Position numbers and translations under genes: made by a program | Assembly: GCA_964512955.1 (NCBI GenBank) | Contig: CAZEKX010000017.1 | Coordinates: 1 to 31,827, forward strand | From: HGM04593 sp964512955 | GTDB lineage: Bacteria > Bacteroidota > Bacteroidia > Bacteroidales > Bacteroidaceae | DNA: 31,827 nt | Direction of reading: 5' to 3' | Notes under the pieces: model-generated | Told to the model about the DNA's origin: nothing | The model's database searches: none | The model's input: only the letters and a program-made list of their open reading frames with translations | Part shown: positions 7,962 through 16,440 of the stretch, one piece after another | How positions within the stretch are numbered: the stretch's first letter is position 1 | Layout of the letters: each line of letters begins with the position of its first letter

Positions 7962-9012
7962 TATCTAACAGGTTCAATATGTGTTCCACTATTCTAACAG
8001 GCGGAATATTCATACATCTGTAATCCCCGTAACGACATGGTTTGTTTCCAAAAACAGAACAGGGACGACAGTCGAGTGATAACTGTATGCAGTTTTGCTC
8101 ATTCTGCCTCCACCCTAAGAAACCGGCAAGAGGTGATGTTGCGCCCCAAACAGAGACCACCGGAGTATTCACCAAAGATGCTATATGCATATTTGCCGAA
8201 TCCATACTTAGCATTAAATCCAAATGACTGATAAAACGCAGTTCTCCATCGAAACCACTTTTACCTATAAAAGAATATACGTTCTTGAACGAAGCACACC
8301 ATTCATTGATTACCGTCTCCTCATCTACACCGTTACCAAAACAGAAGACCTTTACACCTTTATGTTTGGAGAGCAATTCAACGACCTTTCGCATCTCCCC
8401 GATAGGATATATTTTGCCACGGTGCTTTGCAAAAGGAGCAATTCCAACCCACTTATCTTGCCCCTTCGAAGGCAGGAATGAAAAGTCGGAGATATCCCCT
8501 TTTCCATCTTTAAAGAGAGAAACGAAATCACACGTAAAAGGCAAGCCCAAGCATTCAAACACATTACTGTAACGTTCGAATGTACTTGACAATCCTTTTA
8601 ACAATTTATTTTTTGAACGTGTGAGCGCTCGTTTTTCTCCTCTCCCTTTCAAAATGTGAGAACACTTTACTCCGCCAAGTGCAAACATGAAACGTAATAT
8701 TTTTGTACGTAGCACATCGTGCAAGTCGGCAAAGAGTGTGGGAGTATACTCTTTTTTTAGTTCCCTGTACAGTCTGTACAACCCACAAAAACCTTCATAT
8801 TGAGAAGGATCAACCCCTTTAAACTCTAAATTCGAAGGTGTATTTATAAAAAATTGCCCAAGTCGGGGACGACTAACAAATATAAAACGATGCTGCGGAT
8901 ACGACGAAGCAAGCGAATATAGCAAGGGTATTGTCATTGCTATATCGCCTACCGCCGAAAAACGTGTTATTAGAATAGTTTGCAATTTTTTCTTATTTTT
9001 TGCCGGAGCCAT
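7954..9012 (-). CDS. Glycosyltransferase family 9 (heptosyltransferase-like)
   Basis: GT9 enzymes transfer heptose or related sugars from nucleotide sugars to lipopolysaccharide core at the inner face of the cytoplasmic membrane. Of 352 residues, the N-terminal Rossmann half opens with TRFSAVGDIAMTIPLLYSL (about 16-34), where the Asp of SAVGD is the family's catalytic base position. The C-terminal half has IAPFAKHRGKIYP and the nucleotide-sugar site LSMDSANMHIASLVNTPVV. A cysteine-bearing tail (CRPCSVFGNKPCRYGDYRC) is common in Bacteroidetes members. The ATG overlaps the end of the upstream DUF4254 gene by 20 bases; no later Met would preserve the first strand, so this start is preferred. The acceptor sugar is unknown. 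Confidence 0.9.
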   Translation of the reverse strand: MAPAKNKKKLQTILITRFSAVGDIAMTIPLLYSLASSYPQHRFIFVSRPRLGQFFINTPSNLEFKGVDPSQYEGFCGLYRLYRELKKEYTPTLFADLHDVLRTKILRFMFALGGVKCSHILKGRGEKRALTRSKNKLLKGLSSTFERYSNVFECLGLPFTCDFVSLFKDGKGDISDFSFLPSKGQDKWVGIAPFAKHRGKIYPIGEMRKVVELLSKHKGVKVFCFGNGVDEETVINEWCASFKNVYSFIGKSGFDGELRFISHLDLMLSMDSANMHIASLVNTPVVSVWGATSPLAGFLGWRQNEQNCIQLSLDCRPCSVFGNKPCRYGDYRCMNIPPVRIVEHILNLLDNA

Positions 9013-9607
9013 AGAGTACCGGATTCAATGAAGGGTCGTTATACATTTTCATTTGACGATACACCTTCATATACTTACGACCGGCTTCAATATCTTCCAA
9101 CAACTGACCGATAGAGGTTGTCATATCCTTATATTGCTCTAAAAGGACATTGAGTTTTGCCTGGCACTTGGCACGATGCTCTTCATCAACATCGGTGCGA
9201 TTAACCTCCTCCTGCATGTGATATATTTTAAGCGATAGAATTGAGTAACGGTCTACTGCCCATGCCGGACTTTCTGTATTAATTGTAGCATTGTCCAACG
9301 GTTTTACATCCTTGTAACAATCGAGGAAGTAACTATCTATAAGTTCTACAAGATCGGTACGGTCTTGATTCGACTTATCGATACGACGTTTCAAGACGAG
9401 TGCTTCAACAGGGTCTATATTCGGGTCGCGGATAATATCCTCGAAATGCCATTGTACAGTATCTATCCAACATTTAAGATAGAGATAATATTCAATACTC
9501 TTTACGGGATATGGATTATTGATGGGAGTATCTACATTATCTGTTTTGTGATAATCGACAATAGCCTCATTGAATATCGGCCAACTCAATTCGGTAAACG
9601 TTTTCAT
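8993..9607 (-). CDS. DUF4254 domain protein
   Basis: A 204-residue soluble, mainly alpha-helical protein (MKTFTELSWPIFNEAIVDYH at the start) that I recognise as the DUF4254 family. In Bacteroidetes this family recurrently sits directly ahead of a GT9 glycosyltransferase, as it does here with a 20-base overlap, suggesting a shared role in lipopolysaccharide core assembly. No signal peptide, membrane segment or catalytic motif is visible, and no function is established. It is the first gene of its operon and has the clearest promoter of the minus-strand genes (9650-9681). Confidence 0.85.
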   Translation of the reverse strand: MKTFTELSWPIFNEAIVDYHKTDNVDTPINNPYPVKSIEYYLYLKCWIDTVQWHFEDIIRDPNIDPVEALVLKRRIDKSNQDRTDLVELIDSYFLDCYKDVKPLDNATINTESPAWAVDRYSILSLKIYHMQEEVNRTDVDEEHRAKCQAKLNVLLEQYKDMTTSIGQLLEDIEAGRKYMKVYRQMKMYNDPSLNPVLYGSGKK

Positions 9608-9649
9608 GCTCTTATATTTTTGTAGAGTTTATATTCGCTTTCTTTTTGG

Positions 9650-9681
9650 CAAATTTAATTAAACTTTATGATATGTACAAA
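9650..9681 (-). promoter_or_regulatory. Promoter of the DUF4254-GT9-methyltransferase operon
   Basis: On the minus strand TTTG (9678-9681) is followed after exactly 20 bases by TAAATTTG (9650-9657), a full match to the Bacteroidota housekeeping promoter TTTG-N19/21-TAnnTTTG. The expected transcript start leaves a leader of about 35 bases before the ATG at 9607. Confidence 0.8.
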
Positions 9682-9731
9682 AGTTTGCATAAAAACTGCA
9701 CTAATTCAACGTGCTTACCACCATTTTTTGC

Positions 9732-9739
9732 TATCTTCG
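9732..9739 (+). promoter_or_regulatory. Possible -7 box of pdxB
   Basis: TATCTTCG followed by CA is a one-base variant of TAnnTTTG, about 93 bases ahead of the pdxB ATG. The same octamer lies ahead of dnaX, the FtsB-like gene, the S46 peptidase and frr. No TTTG is seen at the -33 spacing. Confidence 0.45.
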
Positions 9740-9832
9740 CAAAAAATCGCAAAACAATAAGGTACAAATTTCTGATTGCCAGATAAGTACAGCCATACAT
9801 CAAAAAGAATTACAAACAGAAGAAAAGATTAT

Positions 9833-10891
9833 ATGTATATTATAATAGATGAAAAAATTCCATTTTTGCACAATGCGTTAACAGAAATGGGGCATATTGT
9901 AAAAAGCATGCCGGGTGTAGAGATTTCGAGAAACGACATACTGCATGCCGATGCACTATTCGTGCGTACCAGAACAGAGTGCAACGAGAACCTGCTCAAA
10001 GATACAAATGTTCGCTTTATCGGGACTGCCACCATTGGTTACGACCACATAGACACCGAGTATTGTAAAGCAAAAGAGATAGAGTGGACAAACGCCCCCG
10101 GATGCAATGCCGATGCAGTACTGCAATATATACAGTCGGTACTCTATAATTGGAGCAGAGAGAGACAGAGAGGACTCACAAAACTAACATTGGGAATTGT
10201 AGGCGTAGGCAGAATTGGCAACCGTGTTGCATCGTGGGCAAGAGCAATTGGAATGAGAGTACTGCTAAATGACCCGCCTCGCGAAGCAAACGGTGAAAAG
10301 GAGTTTGTTTCATTAAGCAGCATAACTAAAGAATGTGATATCATAACATTTCATCCAACATTACAAAAGGATGGATTTTTTCCAAGTTACCACCTTGCCG
10401 ACAACAAATTCTTTAACTCCCTAAAGAAAAAACCGCTATTGATAAATGCATCACGTGGAAGTGTTGTTGACAACACTGCACTTTTAGAAGCAATAGAGAA
10501 CGGAATGGTTGCAGATGCAATATTAGATGTATGGGAGGGAGAACCAAATATTAACCTATCTCTATTAAATAAAGTATATATAGGAACACCGCACATTGCA
10601 GGCTACTCGGCAGAAGGGAAACTTAATGCAAGTCGCATGATGTTGCAAGCCTTCAAACAATTTACAAAATACAATAATGAGATACCGGAAATATCACTTC
10701 CTAAGCCGGACACTCCTAATATAGATGCAACAAACGAGGAAGAGGCATTACTTAAAATATACAACCCCGGCATTGACAGTAATAAATTAAAGACATCGCC
10801 ATCGGATTTTGAACATTTGCGTAATAACTACCCCCTTCGTCGTGAACCTAAAGCATACAATATAAAATACAGAAACACCAATAAAGAGTAA
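9833..10891 (+). CDS. pdxB: 4-phosphoerythronate dehydrogenase
   Basis: Oxidises 4-phosphoerythronate to 2-oxo-3-hydroxy-4-phosphobutanoate in pyridoxal phosphate synthesis (DXP-dependent route). I start it at the ATG giving MYIIIDEKIP; the frame is open to a TTG at 9776, but the family begins at this point. The 352 residues show GTATIGYDHID (64-74), APGCNADAV (88-96), the NAD loop VGVGRIGN (123-130) and the catalytic set Arg208 (NASRGS), Glu237 (EGEP) and His254 (TPHIAGYSAEGK). The GYDHID and APGCNA motifs separate PdxB from other D-2-hydroxyacid dehydrogenases. A PdxB-type C-terminal extension follows residue 280. It stands alone, divergent from the DUF4254 operon. Confidence 0.92.
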   Translation: MYIIIDEKIPFLHNALTEMGHIVKSMPGVEISRNDILHADALFVRTRTECNENLLKDTNVRFIGTATIGYDHIDTEYCKAKEIEWTNAPGCNADAVLQYIQSVLYNWSRERQRGLTKLTLGIVGVGRIGNRVASWARAIGMRVLLNDPPREANGEKEFVSLSSITKECDIITFHPTLQKDGFFPSYHLADNKFFNSLKKKPLLINASRGSVVDNTALLEAIENGMVADAILDVWEGEPNINLSLLNKVYIGTPHIAGYSAEGKLNASRMMLQAFKQFTKYNNEIPEISLPKPDTPNIDATNEEEALLKIYNPGIDSNKLKTSPSDFEHLRNNYPLRREPKAYNIKYRNTNKE

Positions 10892-10969
10892 AAAAGTGCA
10901 TATTTTTTGTCCATTTTTGCACAAAAGAGCGTAAATGTGCAAAAAAGTAGATGTTTTTTTGCTCTTTTC

Positions 10970-11000
10970 TTTGCAGTTTCTAATTTTTATCATACTTTTG
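10970..11000 (+). promoter_or_regulatory. Promoter of acpP-fabF-rnc
   Basis: TTTG at 10970-10973, 19 bases, then TACTTTTG at 10993-11000: a full Bacteroidota promoter match. The predicted leader before the acpP ATG (11038) is about 30 bases. Confidence 0.85.
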
Positions 11001-11037
11001 TCGCAAATAATTTACAATCTTTTTAAATTATACAATT

Positions 11038-11280
11038 ATGTCAGAAATTGAATCAAGAGTTAAAGCAATTATCGTAGAGAAGTTCGGTGTATCAGAGTCT
11101 GAAGTTACTTCTGAGGCAAGTTTCACAAATGATTTGAGCGCAGACTCATTGGATAGAGTTGAGCTTATCATGGAGATCGAGGACGAGTTCGGTATCTCAA
11201 TACCCGAGGATCAGGCAGAAAACATCGTAACAGTTGGTGATGCTGTTAAGTACGTAGAGAAGATGGTTGCTGAGAAGTAA
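11038..11280 (+). CDS. acpP: Acyl carrier protein
   Basis: Carries growing acyl chains as thioesters on 4'-phosphopantetheine during type II fatty acid synthesis. At 80 residues it has normal length, is strongly acidic, and has the attachment motif ADSLD with Ser37 in DLSADSLDRVELIM. It is followed 41 bases later by fabF, the condensing enzyme that uses it, and has its own strong promoter just upstream. Confidence 0.98.
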   Translation: MSEIESRVKAIIVEKFGVSESEVTSEASFTNDLSADSLDRVELIMEIEDEFGISIPEDQAENIVTVGDAVKYVEKMVAEK

Positions 11281-11321
11281 CAATCTCTCTTCGACACATA
11301 TTTATCTAACTATTCTATTTG

Positions 11322-12581
11322 ATGAAACTTAGAAGAGTAGTTGTAACAGGTCTTGGCGCTGTTTCTCCTATTGGAAATGACATTCCCACTATTTGGGAAA
11401 ACGCTTCTAATGGAGTTAGCGGAGCAGGGCCTATTACTCGTTTTGACGCATCCCTTTTCAAAACACATTTCGCTTGTGAAGTAAAAGACTTCGATCCTAA
11501 GACCAATATGGGACGTGATGCACGTAAAGTGGATTCTGACACCCATTTTGGAGTAGAATCGGCAATAAAGGCTATAGTAGATAGCGGATTAGACTTTGAA
11601 AAGGAAAACTGTGAACGTATTGGAGTAATCTACGGAGAAGGTATTGGAGGTATTCGTTCTCTCGAAGACGAACTTGCCCCCTATTTCACAAACCCCGAAA
11701 ACGGTCCCCGTTTCTCACCTTTCCTCATCACCAAGATGATCTCCGATATGACAACAGGCATCATATCAATAAAATACGGTTTAAAAGGACCTAATTATGT
11801 AACTACATCGGCTTGTGCATCGGCATCCAACGCCATTATCGATGCATACGACCAGATACGTCTTGGCAGAGCAGATGTAATGTTATCAGGTGGTTCCGAG
11901 GCTGCAATATGCCCCACAGGTGTTGGCGGTTTCAACGCCATGCATGCCCTTTCTGTACGCAATGATTCACCACAGAACGCTTCTCGTCCCTTCAGCAAGA
12001 GTCGCGACGGTTTTGTGATTGGCGAGGGTGCTGCATGTCTTGTACTCGAAGAGTATGAACACGCTGTAGCACGTGGTGCAAAAATTTACGCAGAAATAGT
12101 AGGTGCCGGAATAACAGCAGATGCACACCACATGACAGCACCCCACCCCGAAGGCGACGGCGCAATACGTGTCATGAGAGGCGCATTGGAAGAGGGCGGT
12201 TTAAAACCCGAAGATGTAGATTACATAAATGTCCATGGAACATCTACTTATGCAGGTGACATTGCCGAAGTAAAGGCTATTCAAAGCCTCTTTGGTGAGC
12301 ATGCCTACAAACTAAATATCAGTTCTACAAAATCAATGACAGGACACCTTCTTGGTGCCGCAGGCGCAATAGAGGCTGTTCTTACAGTATTGGCACTAAA
12401 GAACAATCTTGTACCTCCTACCATCAACCACGAAGAGGGTGATGAAGACGAAGCCATAGATTACAATCTGAATTTCACATTCAACAAGGCACAGGAGAGA
12501 GAGATAAATGTTGCCATATCAAACACCTTTGGTTTTGGTGGACACAATGCATGTATTGCATTCAAAAAGATAGATGCCTAA
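11322..12581 (+). CDS. fabF: 3-oxoacyl-ACP synthase II
   Basis: Condenses malonyl-ACP with acyl-ACP to elongate fatty acids. The ATG at 11322 (MKLRRVVVTGLG) is chosen over a TTG one codon earlier. In 419 residues the Cys-His-His active site is visible: Cys165 in TTSACASASNA, His305 in HGTST, and His342 in GHLLGAAGAIEA, plus the C-terminal FGFGGHNACI. HGTST is followed by YAGD where PxGD is usual, a substitution near but not in the active site. Downstream rnc overlaps its stop by 8 bases. Confidence 0.97.
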   Translation: MKLRRVVVTGLGAVSPIGNDIPTIWENASNGVSGAGPITRFDASLFKTHFACEVKDFDPKTNMGRDARKVDSDTHFGVESAIKAIVDSGLDFEKENCERIGVIYGEGIGGIRSLEDELAPYFTNPENGPRFSPFLITKMISDMTTGIISIKYGLKGPNYVTTSACASASNAIIDAYDQIRLGRADVMLSGGSEAAICPTGVGGFNAMHALSVRNDSPQNASRPFSKSRDGFVIGEGAACLVLEEYEHAVARGAKIYAEIVGAGITADAHHMTAPHPEGDGAIRVMRGALEEGGLKPEDVDYINVHGTSTYAGDIAEVKAIQSLFGEHAYKLNISSTKSMTGHLLGAAGAIEAVLTVLALKNNLVPPTINHEEGDEDEAIDYNLNFTFNKAQEREINVAISNTFGFGGHNACIAFKKIDA

Positions 12582-13329
12582 GAGATTAAAAAAAAAAATC
12601 GATAGAATAAGACTTCTTTTCTGCAAGGATAAGAAGTCTTATTCTGCATTGTATGATATATTAGGCTTCGTTCCAAACAGTCTTGCACCATACAAAACTG
12701 CATTCACCCACAGTTCTTTCACATCGGGAACATCGCGTAAGCGTTCATCATGCAACGAACGCCTGGAGTTCCTTGGCGATGCCGTATTAAGTTCCATTGT
12801 TTCGGACTATCTGTACAACAAGTTCCACCATGAACGCGAAGGATTCCTATCCAAATCGCGCAGTAATCTTGTTTGCAGGGAGCACCTAAACAACATCGCA
12901 ACAGAGATTGGACTCGACAAGTATGTAAACACCCATGCCATAGAACAGACACATAACAGTTACATCTATGGCAACGCACTCGAAGCGTTTATCGGTGCCA
13001 TATACATTGACAAAGGATATGAATATTGTCGCTGTTTCCTGCTCGAGCGTATACTACCACGCTTGGGCGATGTAGAAAAAGTGGTAAAATTGGACAAGAA
13101 TTATAAGAGCCAACTCATTGAATGGGGGCAAAAGAGACATAAAGAGGTATTATTCGAACTATTGAGCGAGGAGAGACGTCCCAATGGCTCTTTCTTTACA
13201 AGCCAAGTGAGCATAGATGGAGAACCCTACGGACAAGGAGAAGGATTCTCAAAGAGAGAGAGCCAACAAACAGCATCATTAGAGGCTCTTCGTAAAATAG
13301 ATTCAGAAAGCAATACAACGAACGGTTAA
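12574..13329 (+). CDS. rnc: Ribonuclease III
   Basis: Cleaves double-stranded RNA in rRNA processing and in sRNA or mRNA turnover. The 251 residues hold the signature NERLEFLGDAV at 61-71 (metal ligands including Glu65 and Asp69), a second acidic site GNALEAFIGAIYID (133-146, Glu137), and a C-terminal double-stranded RNA-binding domain from about residue 176 (YKSQLIEWGQK to the QQTASLEALRKI helix). The ATG overlaps the fabF stop by 8 bases. Codons 5-8 (TTA AAA AAA AAA) plus the next base give an uninterrupted run of 11 A at 12588-12598. The acpP-fabF-rnc order is common in Bacteroidetes. The next gene is convergent, only 11 bases away. Confidence 0.95.
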   Translation: MPKRLKKKIDRIRLLFCKDKKSYSALYDILGFVPNSLAPYKTAFTHSSFTSGTSRKRSSCNERLEFLGDAVLSSIVSDYLYNKFHHEREGFLSKSRSNLVCREHLNNIATEIGLDKYVNTHAIEQTHNSYIYGNALEAFIGAIYIDKGYEYCRCFLLERILPRLGDVEKVVKLDKNYKSQLIEWGQKRHKEVLFELLSEERRPNGSFFTSQVSIDGEPYGQGEGFSKRESQQTASLEALRKIDSESNTTNG

Positions 13330-13340
13330 ACACACCGACG

Positions 13341-13709
13341 TCAGCGTTTAGCCCTCATACAAACCACAGCATTCAACCTGTCGCCACCCATAGGAGGTGT
13401 ATCCTTAGATATTGTTATTTCAATATCTTCAACTGTTGCAAAGCGCTCAAATATTGCAACAATTATACGTTTACAGACATTCTCGAGTAGGTTTGAAGGT
13501 TTTTTCATCTCACATTTTATAACCTCATAAACATCGGCGTAACTTACTGTATTATCTATCTCATCACTGTCGGCACAACAACAGTCGCCTATACCCAACA
13601 CCACATTTAGCGTAAAGTCTCCTCCCACTACACGTTCCTGCTCCATTACACCATGATGGGCAAATAGGTGTATATCTCTTAACTCTATTTGATACCTGTT
13701 TATCTGCAT
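13341..13709 (-). CDS. folB: Dihydroneopterin aldolase
   Basis: Splits 7,8-dihydroneopterin to 6-hydroxymethyl-dihydropterin and glycolaldehyde in folate synthesis. I use the ATG ending at 13709 (MQINRYQIELRDI), giving 122 residues, the usual length. An in-frame GTG at 13751 would add 14 residues encoded by a hairpin and is unlikely. Visible family marks: FAHHGVMEQE at 16-25 (substrate-binding Glu), SYADVYEV at 56-63, LLENV at 74-78 and the catalytic-region Lys102 in ISKDTPPMGG. It lies downstream of nrdJ on the same strand, 83 bases away. Confidence 0.93.
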   Translation of the reverse strand: MQINRYQIELRDIHLFAHHGVMEQERVVGGDFTLNVVLGIGDCCCADSDEIDNTVSYADVYEVIKCEMKKPSNLLENVCKRIIVAIFERFATVEDIEITISKDTPPMGGDRLNAVVCMRAKR

Positions 13710-13724
13710 TTTTCCATTTTTTAA

Positions 13725-13760
13725 GACAAAGGGATGACCTGTGTCAGCCACCCCTTTGTC
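13725..13760 (-). terminator. Hairpin between nrdJ and folB
   Basis: GACAAAGGG at 13725-13733 pairs with CCCTTTGTC at 13752-13760, and an inner TGAC-CTGT-GTCA stem stacks within it. It begins about 30 bases after the nrdJ stop and ends 15 bases before the folB ATG. No T-run follows on the minus strand, so it could be a weak terminator or a stem that tunes folB expression from nrdJ read-through. Confidence 0.5.
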
Positions 13761-13792
13761 GTGAAGATATTTAGTGTATTAATAGTGCCTGT

Positions 13793-16324
13793 TTATCCAC
13801 ATTTTGAATAACCGCATCCCGGACAATGCAAGCAACCCTCTTCGAATATAAGTGGAGTTTTACAGTTTGGACACTTCTCTGCCGAAACAGCACCATCCTT
13901 AATATATTTCTTCAACGCACGCTCCACACCGTTTTTCCAAGTATTGATATTATCTGAGCCCAATTGCAGTGAAGAGATAAGTTTTATAACCTGTTCTATC
14001 GGCATCTTATATCGAAGCACACCCGAAATAAGTTTTGCATAGTTCCAGAATTCTGGATTAAAGCGCTCCGAAAGTCCTTCGATGGTAGTTTTGTAACCTA
14101 TCTTATTTTCGAACTGGAAGTCATAACGTTTTGTTCCATCCTCGTTGGTATGTTTTATTATCACACCATGGGTTACATTCTTTGGAAGAGGAATTCCATC
14201 TTCATCGTCTTGCTGTCCTGTAAAAATTTCATAAGGTTCACCGTTAAGCAGACCTACAAATGCCACCCACTTCTCTTTATTATTCTGGAAACGTACAACA
14301 TCTGCCTCAAGCACAGTAGGACGCACCTCGGTAATTGTGGGTTTCATATCATCGGCTGCAGGAGTCTCCTTTTTACTCTCAGTCGATACCAATACACCGG
14401 CACGTGAGCCATCACGGTACACAGTACATCCCTTGCAAGCACATTTCCATGCAGTGATATATAGTTCGTTCACCAACTTTTCATCGACATTATTGGGAAG
14501 ATTTATGGTTACACTAATCGAATGGTCGACCCACTTTTGAATACGCCCCTGCATCTGTACCTTAGAGACCCAATCGATATCGTTAGAGGTAGCCTTTGCA
14601 TAGGGAGAGCGAGCGACAAGATTATCTATTTCCACCTGTGAATATCTCTTGGTAGTATCGATACCGTTAATCTTCATCCACTCAATAAACTTGTGGTGAT
14701 ATACAACATACTCTTCAAATGTATCACCGTTTTCATCGGTAAAGTCAACATGTACTTCGGGGTCGTTGGGATTCACCTTGCGACGACGCTTGTATACAGG
14801 CATAAATACAGGTTCTATACCCGATGTTGTTTGTGTCATAATGCTGACAGTACCTGTAGGCGCAATTGTGAGACATGCTATATTACGACGACCATACTGT
14901 TTCATATCCTCATATAATTGAGGATCGGCCTCTCTCAAACGGTTGATAAAAGGATTACCCTCTTCGCGTTTGTAATCGAATACTTCGAAAGCACCACGCT
15001 CTTTTGCCATATTTACAGAAGAACGATATGCCGACAGAGCAATATTCTTATGCACTTCAACAGAGAACTCTACAGCCTTGTCGCTACCATAACGCAATCC
15101 CATTGCAGCAAGCATATCGCCCTCGGCTGTAATACCAACACCGGTACGACGTCCCATGCTACTCTTGCGATATATTTTATTCCAAAGAGTGATTTCAGCC
15201 TCTTTAACCTCGGCACTCTCGGGGTCGCTATCTATTTTTGCCTGAATAGCCTCAATCTTCTCTAATTCAAGGTCTATTATATCATCCATTATGCGCTGCG
15301 CTTTCTGCACATGATCGCAGAGCAGGTCGAAATCGAACGACGCCTCGGGAGTAAAAGGATTCTTTACATAAGAATACAAGTTTACGGCAAGCAGACGACA
15401 GGAGTCATAAGGACAGAGAGGTATCTCACCACATGGGTTTGTAGATACGGTTTTAAAGCCAAGGTCGGCATAACAATCGGGAATTGACTCACGTTGTATT
15501 GTATCCCAGAACAACACACCGGGTTCAGCCGATTTCCATGCATTATGTATAATTTTTGCCCACAACTCGCCTGCATCGATAGATTTTGTGATAGAAGGAG
15601 CATTAGAATCCACCGGATACTGTTGCTGATAGGGCGTGCCGTCTGTTACAGACTTCATAAAATCGTCATCTATTTTAACAGAGACATTTGCACCTGTAAC
15701 TTTACCCTCGGTCATTTTTGCATCGATAAAGGCCTCTGCATCGGGATGTTTTATTGAGACACTCAGCATTAAAGCGCCACGACGACCATCCTGTGCCACC
15801 TCTCGCGTAGAGTTTGAGTATCTCTCCATAAAAGGAACCAAACCCGTAGAGGTCAAAGCCGAGTTCTTTACAGGAGAACCTTTGGGACGGATATGAGAGA
15901 GGTCGTGTCCTACACCACCACGACGTTTCATAAGTTGCACTTGCTCCTCGTCGATACGAATAATACCGCCATAGGAGTCGGCTTTACCGTCGATTCCGAT
16001 AACAAAACAGTTCGACAAAGAAGCAATTTGAAAATCATTACCGATACCGGTCATGGGGCTTCCTTGAGGAACAATATACTTAAAATGATCTAACAGGTCG
16101 AAAATCTCCTGTGCCGACATAGGATTTTCGTATTTTGCCTCGACTCTTGCAATTTCATTTGCAATACGCCAATGCATATCGACCGGAGACTTCTCATAGA
16201 TTGCACCAAAAGAGTCTTTTACGGCATACTTGTTTACCCAGACTCTTGCAGCCAATTCATCGCCATTGAAGTATTCAAGTGCCGACTTGAATGCTTCATC
16301 ATAGGTGTAGGTTTGTTTTTCCAC
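13793..16324 (-). CDS. nrdJ: Adenosylcobalamin-dependent (class II) ribonucleotide reductase
   Basis: Reduces ribonucleotides to deoxyribonucleotides with a B12-generated thiyl radical, working with or without oxygen. The 843 residues show Cys106 in LSNCFV, the radical Cys298 with Glu300 in NPCGEIPL, and Cys309 (YDSCRL), matching the three-cysteine layout of class II enzymes. APTGTVSIMTQTTSGIEP follows in the barrel. The C-terminus is a zinc-ribbon-like segment with cysteines at 818, 821, 831, 834, 837 and 842, thought to deliver reducing equivalents. No ATP-cone is obvious at the N-terminus. The leader is short, about 55 bases, too small for a cobalamin riboswitch. dnaA lies upstream on the same strand behind a strong terminator, and nrdJ has its own promoter. 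Confidence 0.95.
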   Translation of the reverse strand: MEKQTYTYDEAFKSALEYFNGDELAARVWVNKYAVKDSFGAIYEKSPVDMHWRIANEIARVEAKYENPMSAQEIFDLLDHFKYIVPQGSPMTGIGNDFQIASLSNCFVIGIDGKADSYGGIIRIDEEQVQLMKRRGGVGHDLSHIRPKGSPVKNSALTSTGLVPFMERYSNSTREVAQDGRRGALMLSVSIKHPDAEAFIDAKMTEGKVTGANVSVKIDDDFMKSVTDGTPYQQQYPVDSNAPSITKSIDAGELWAKIIHNAWKSAEPGVLFWDTIQRESIPDCYADLGFKTVSTNPCGEIPLCPYDSCRLLAVNLYSYVKNPFTPEASFDFDLLCDHVQKAQRIMDDIIDLELEKIEAIQAKIDSDPESAEVKEAEITLWNKIYRKSSMGRRTGVGITAEGDMLAAMGLRYGSDKAVEFSVEVHKNIALSAYRSSVNMAKERGAFEVFDYKREEGNPFINRLREADPQLYEDMKQYGRRNIACLTIAPTGTVSIMTQTTSGIEPVFMPVYKRRRKVNPNDPEVHVDFTDENGDTFEEYVVYHHKFIEWMKINGIDTTKRYSQVEIDNLVARSPYAKATSNDIDWVSKVQMQGRIQKWVDHSISVTINLPNNVDEKLVNELYITAWKCACKGCTVYRDGSRAGVLVSTESKKETPAADDMKPTITEVRPTVLEADVVRFQNNKEKWVAFVGLLNGEPYEIFTGQQDDEDGIPLPKNVTHGVIIKHTNEDGTKRYDFQFENKIGYKTTIEGLSERFNPEFWNYAKLISGVLRYKMPIEQVIKLISSLQLGSDNINTWKNGVERALKKYIKDGAVSAEKCPNCKTPLIFEEGCLHCPGCGYSKCG

Positions 16325-16384
16325 TTTGTAAATTATATTTTAGGGTTAGTCAATTCTACAGAGTTGTGCTTTTTCAATGCTTTA

Positions 16385-16416
16385 CAAAGTTAGAAACCTT
16401 TTTTATATCTACCAAA
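16385..16416 (-). promoter_or_regulatory. Promoter of nrdJ
   Basis: On the minus strand TTTG (16413-16416), 20 bases, then TAACTTTG (16385-16392): full match to the Bacteroidota promoter. It lies about 60 bases ahead of the nrdJ ATG. Confidence 0.85.
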
Positions 16417-16431
16417 TAAAAACATTATAAG

Positions 16432-16440
16432 TTATTCACA
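16432..16440 (+). promoter_or_regulatory. DnaA-box-like site upstream of the nrdJ promoter
   Basis: TTATTCACA fits the DnaA box TTATNCACA. It sits 15 bases upstream of the nrdJ -33 element, inside the dnaA-nrdJ gap, a position from which DnaA could act on transcription as it does at E. coli nrdAB. One such nonamer per window is expected by chance, so the position is the only support. Confidence 0.3.

Noticed and set aside
10892..10970. Terminator of pdxB from the GTGCA...TGCAC repeats
   Set aside because: The stems are only 5-6 bases around long T-rich loops; not convincing as a terminator.
13710..13751. Upstream GTG start for folB
   Set aside because: It would translate the hairpin and add 14 residues that are not part of the family; the ATG at 13709 gives the usual length.
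13793..13801. Perfect DnaA box TTATCCACA
   Set aside because: It is the last codons and stop of nrdJ (Cys-Gly-stop on the minus strand), with no second box nearby.
16325..16384. Cobalamin riboswitch ahead of nrdJ
   Set aside because: The promoter at 16385-16416 leaves a leader of only about 55 bases, too short for the element, and no B12-box sequence is seen.
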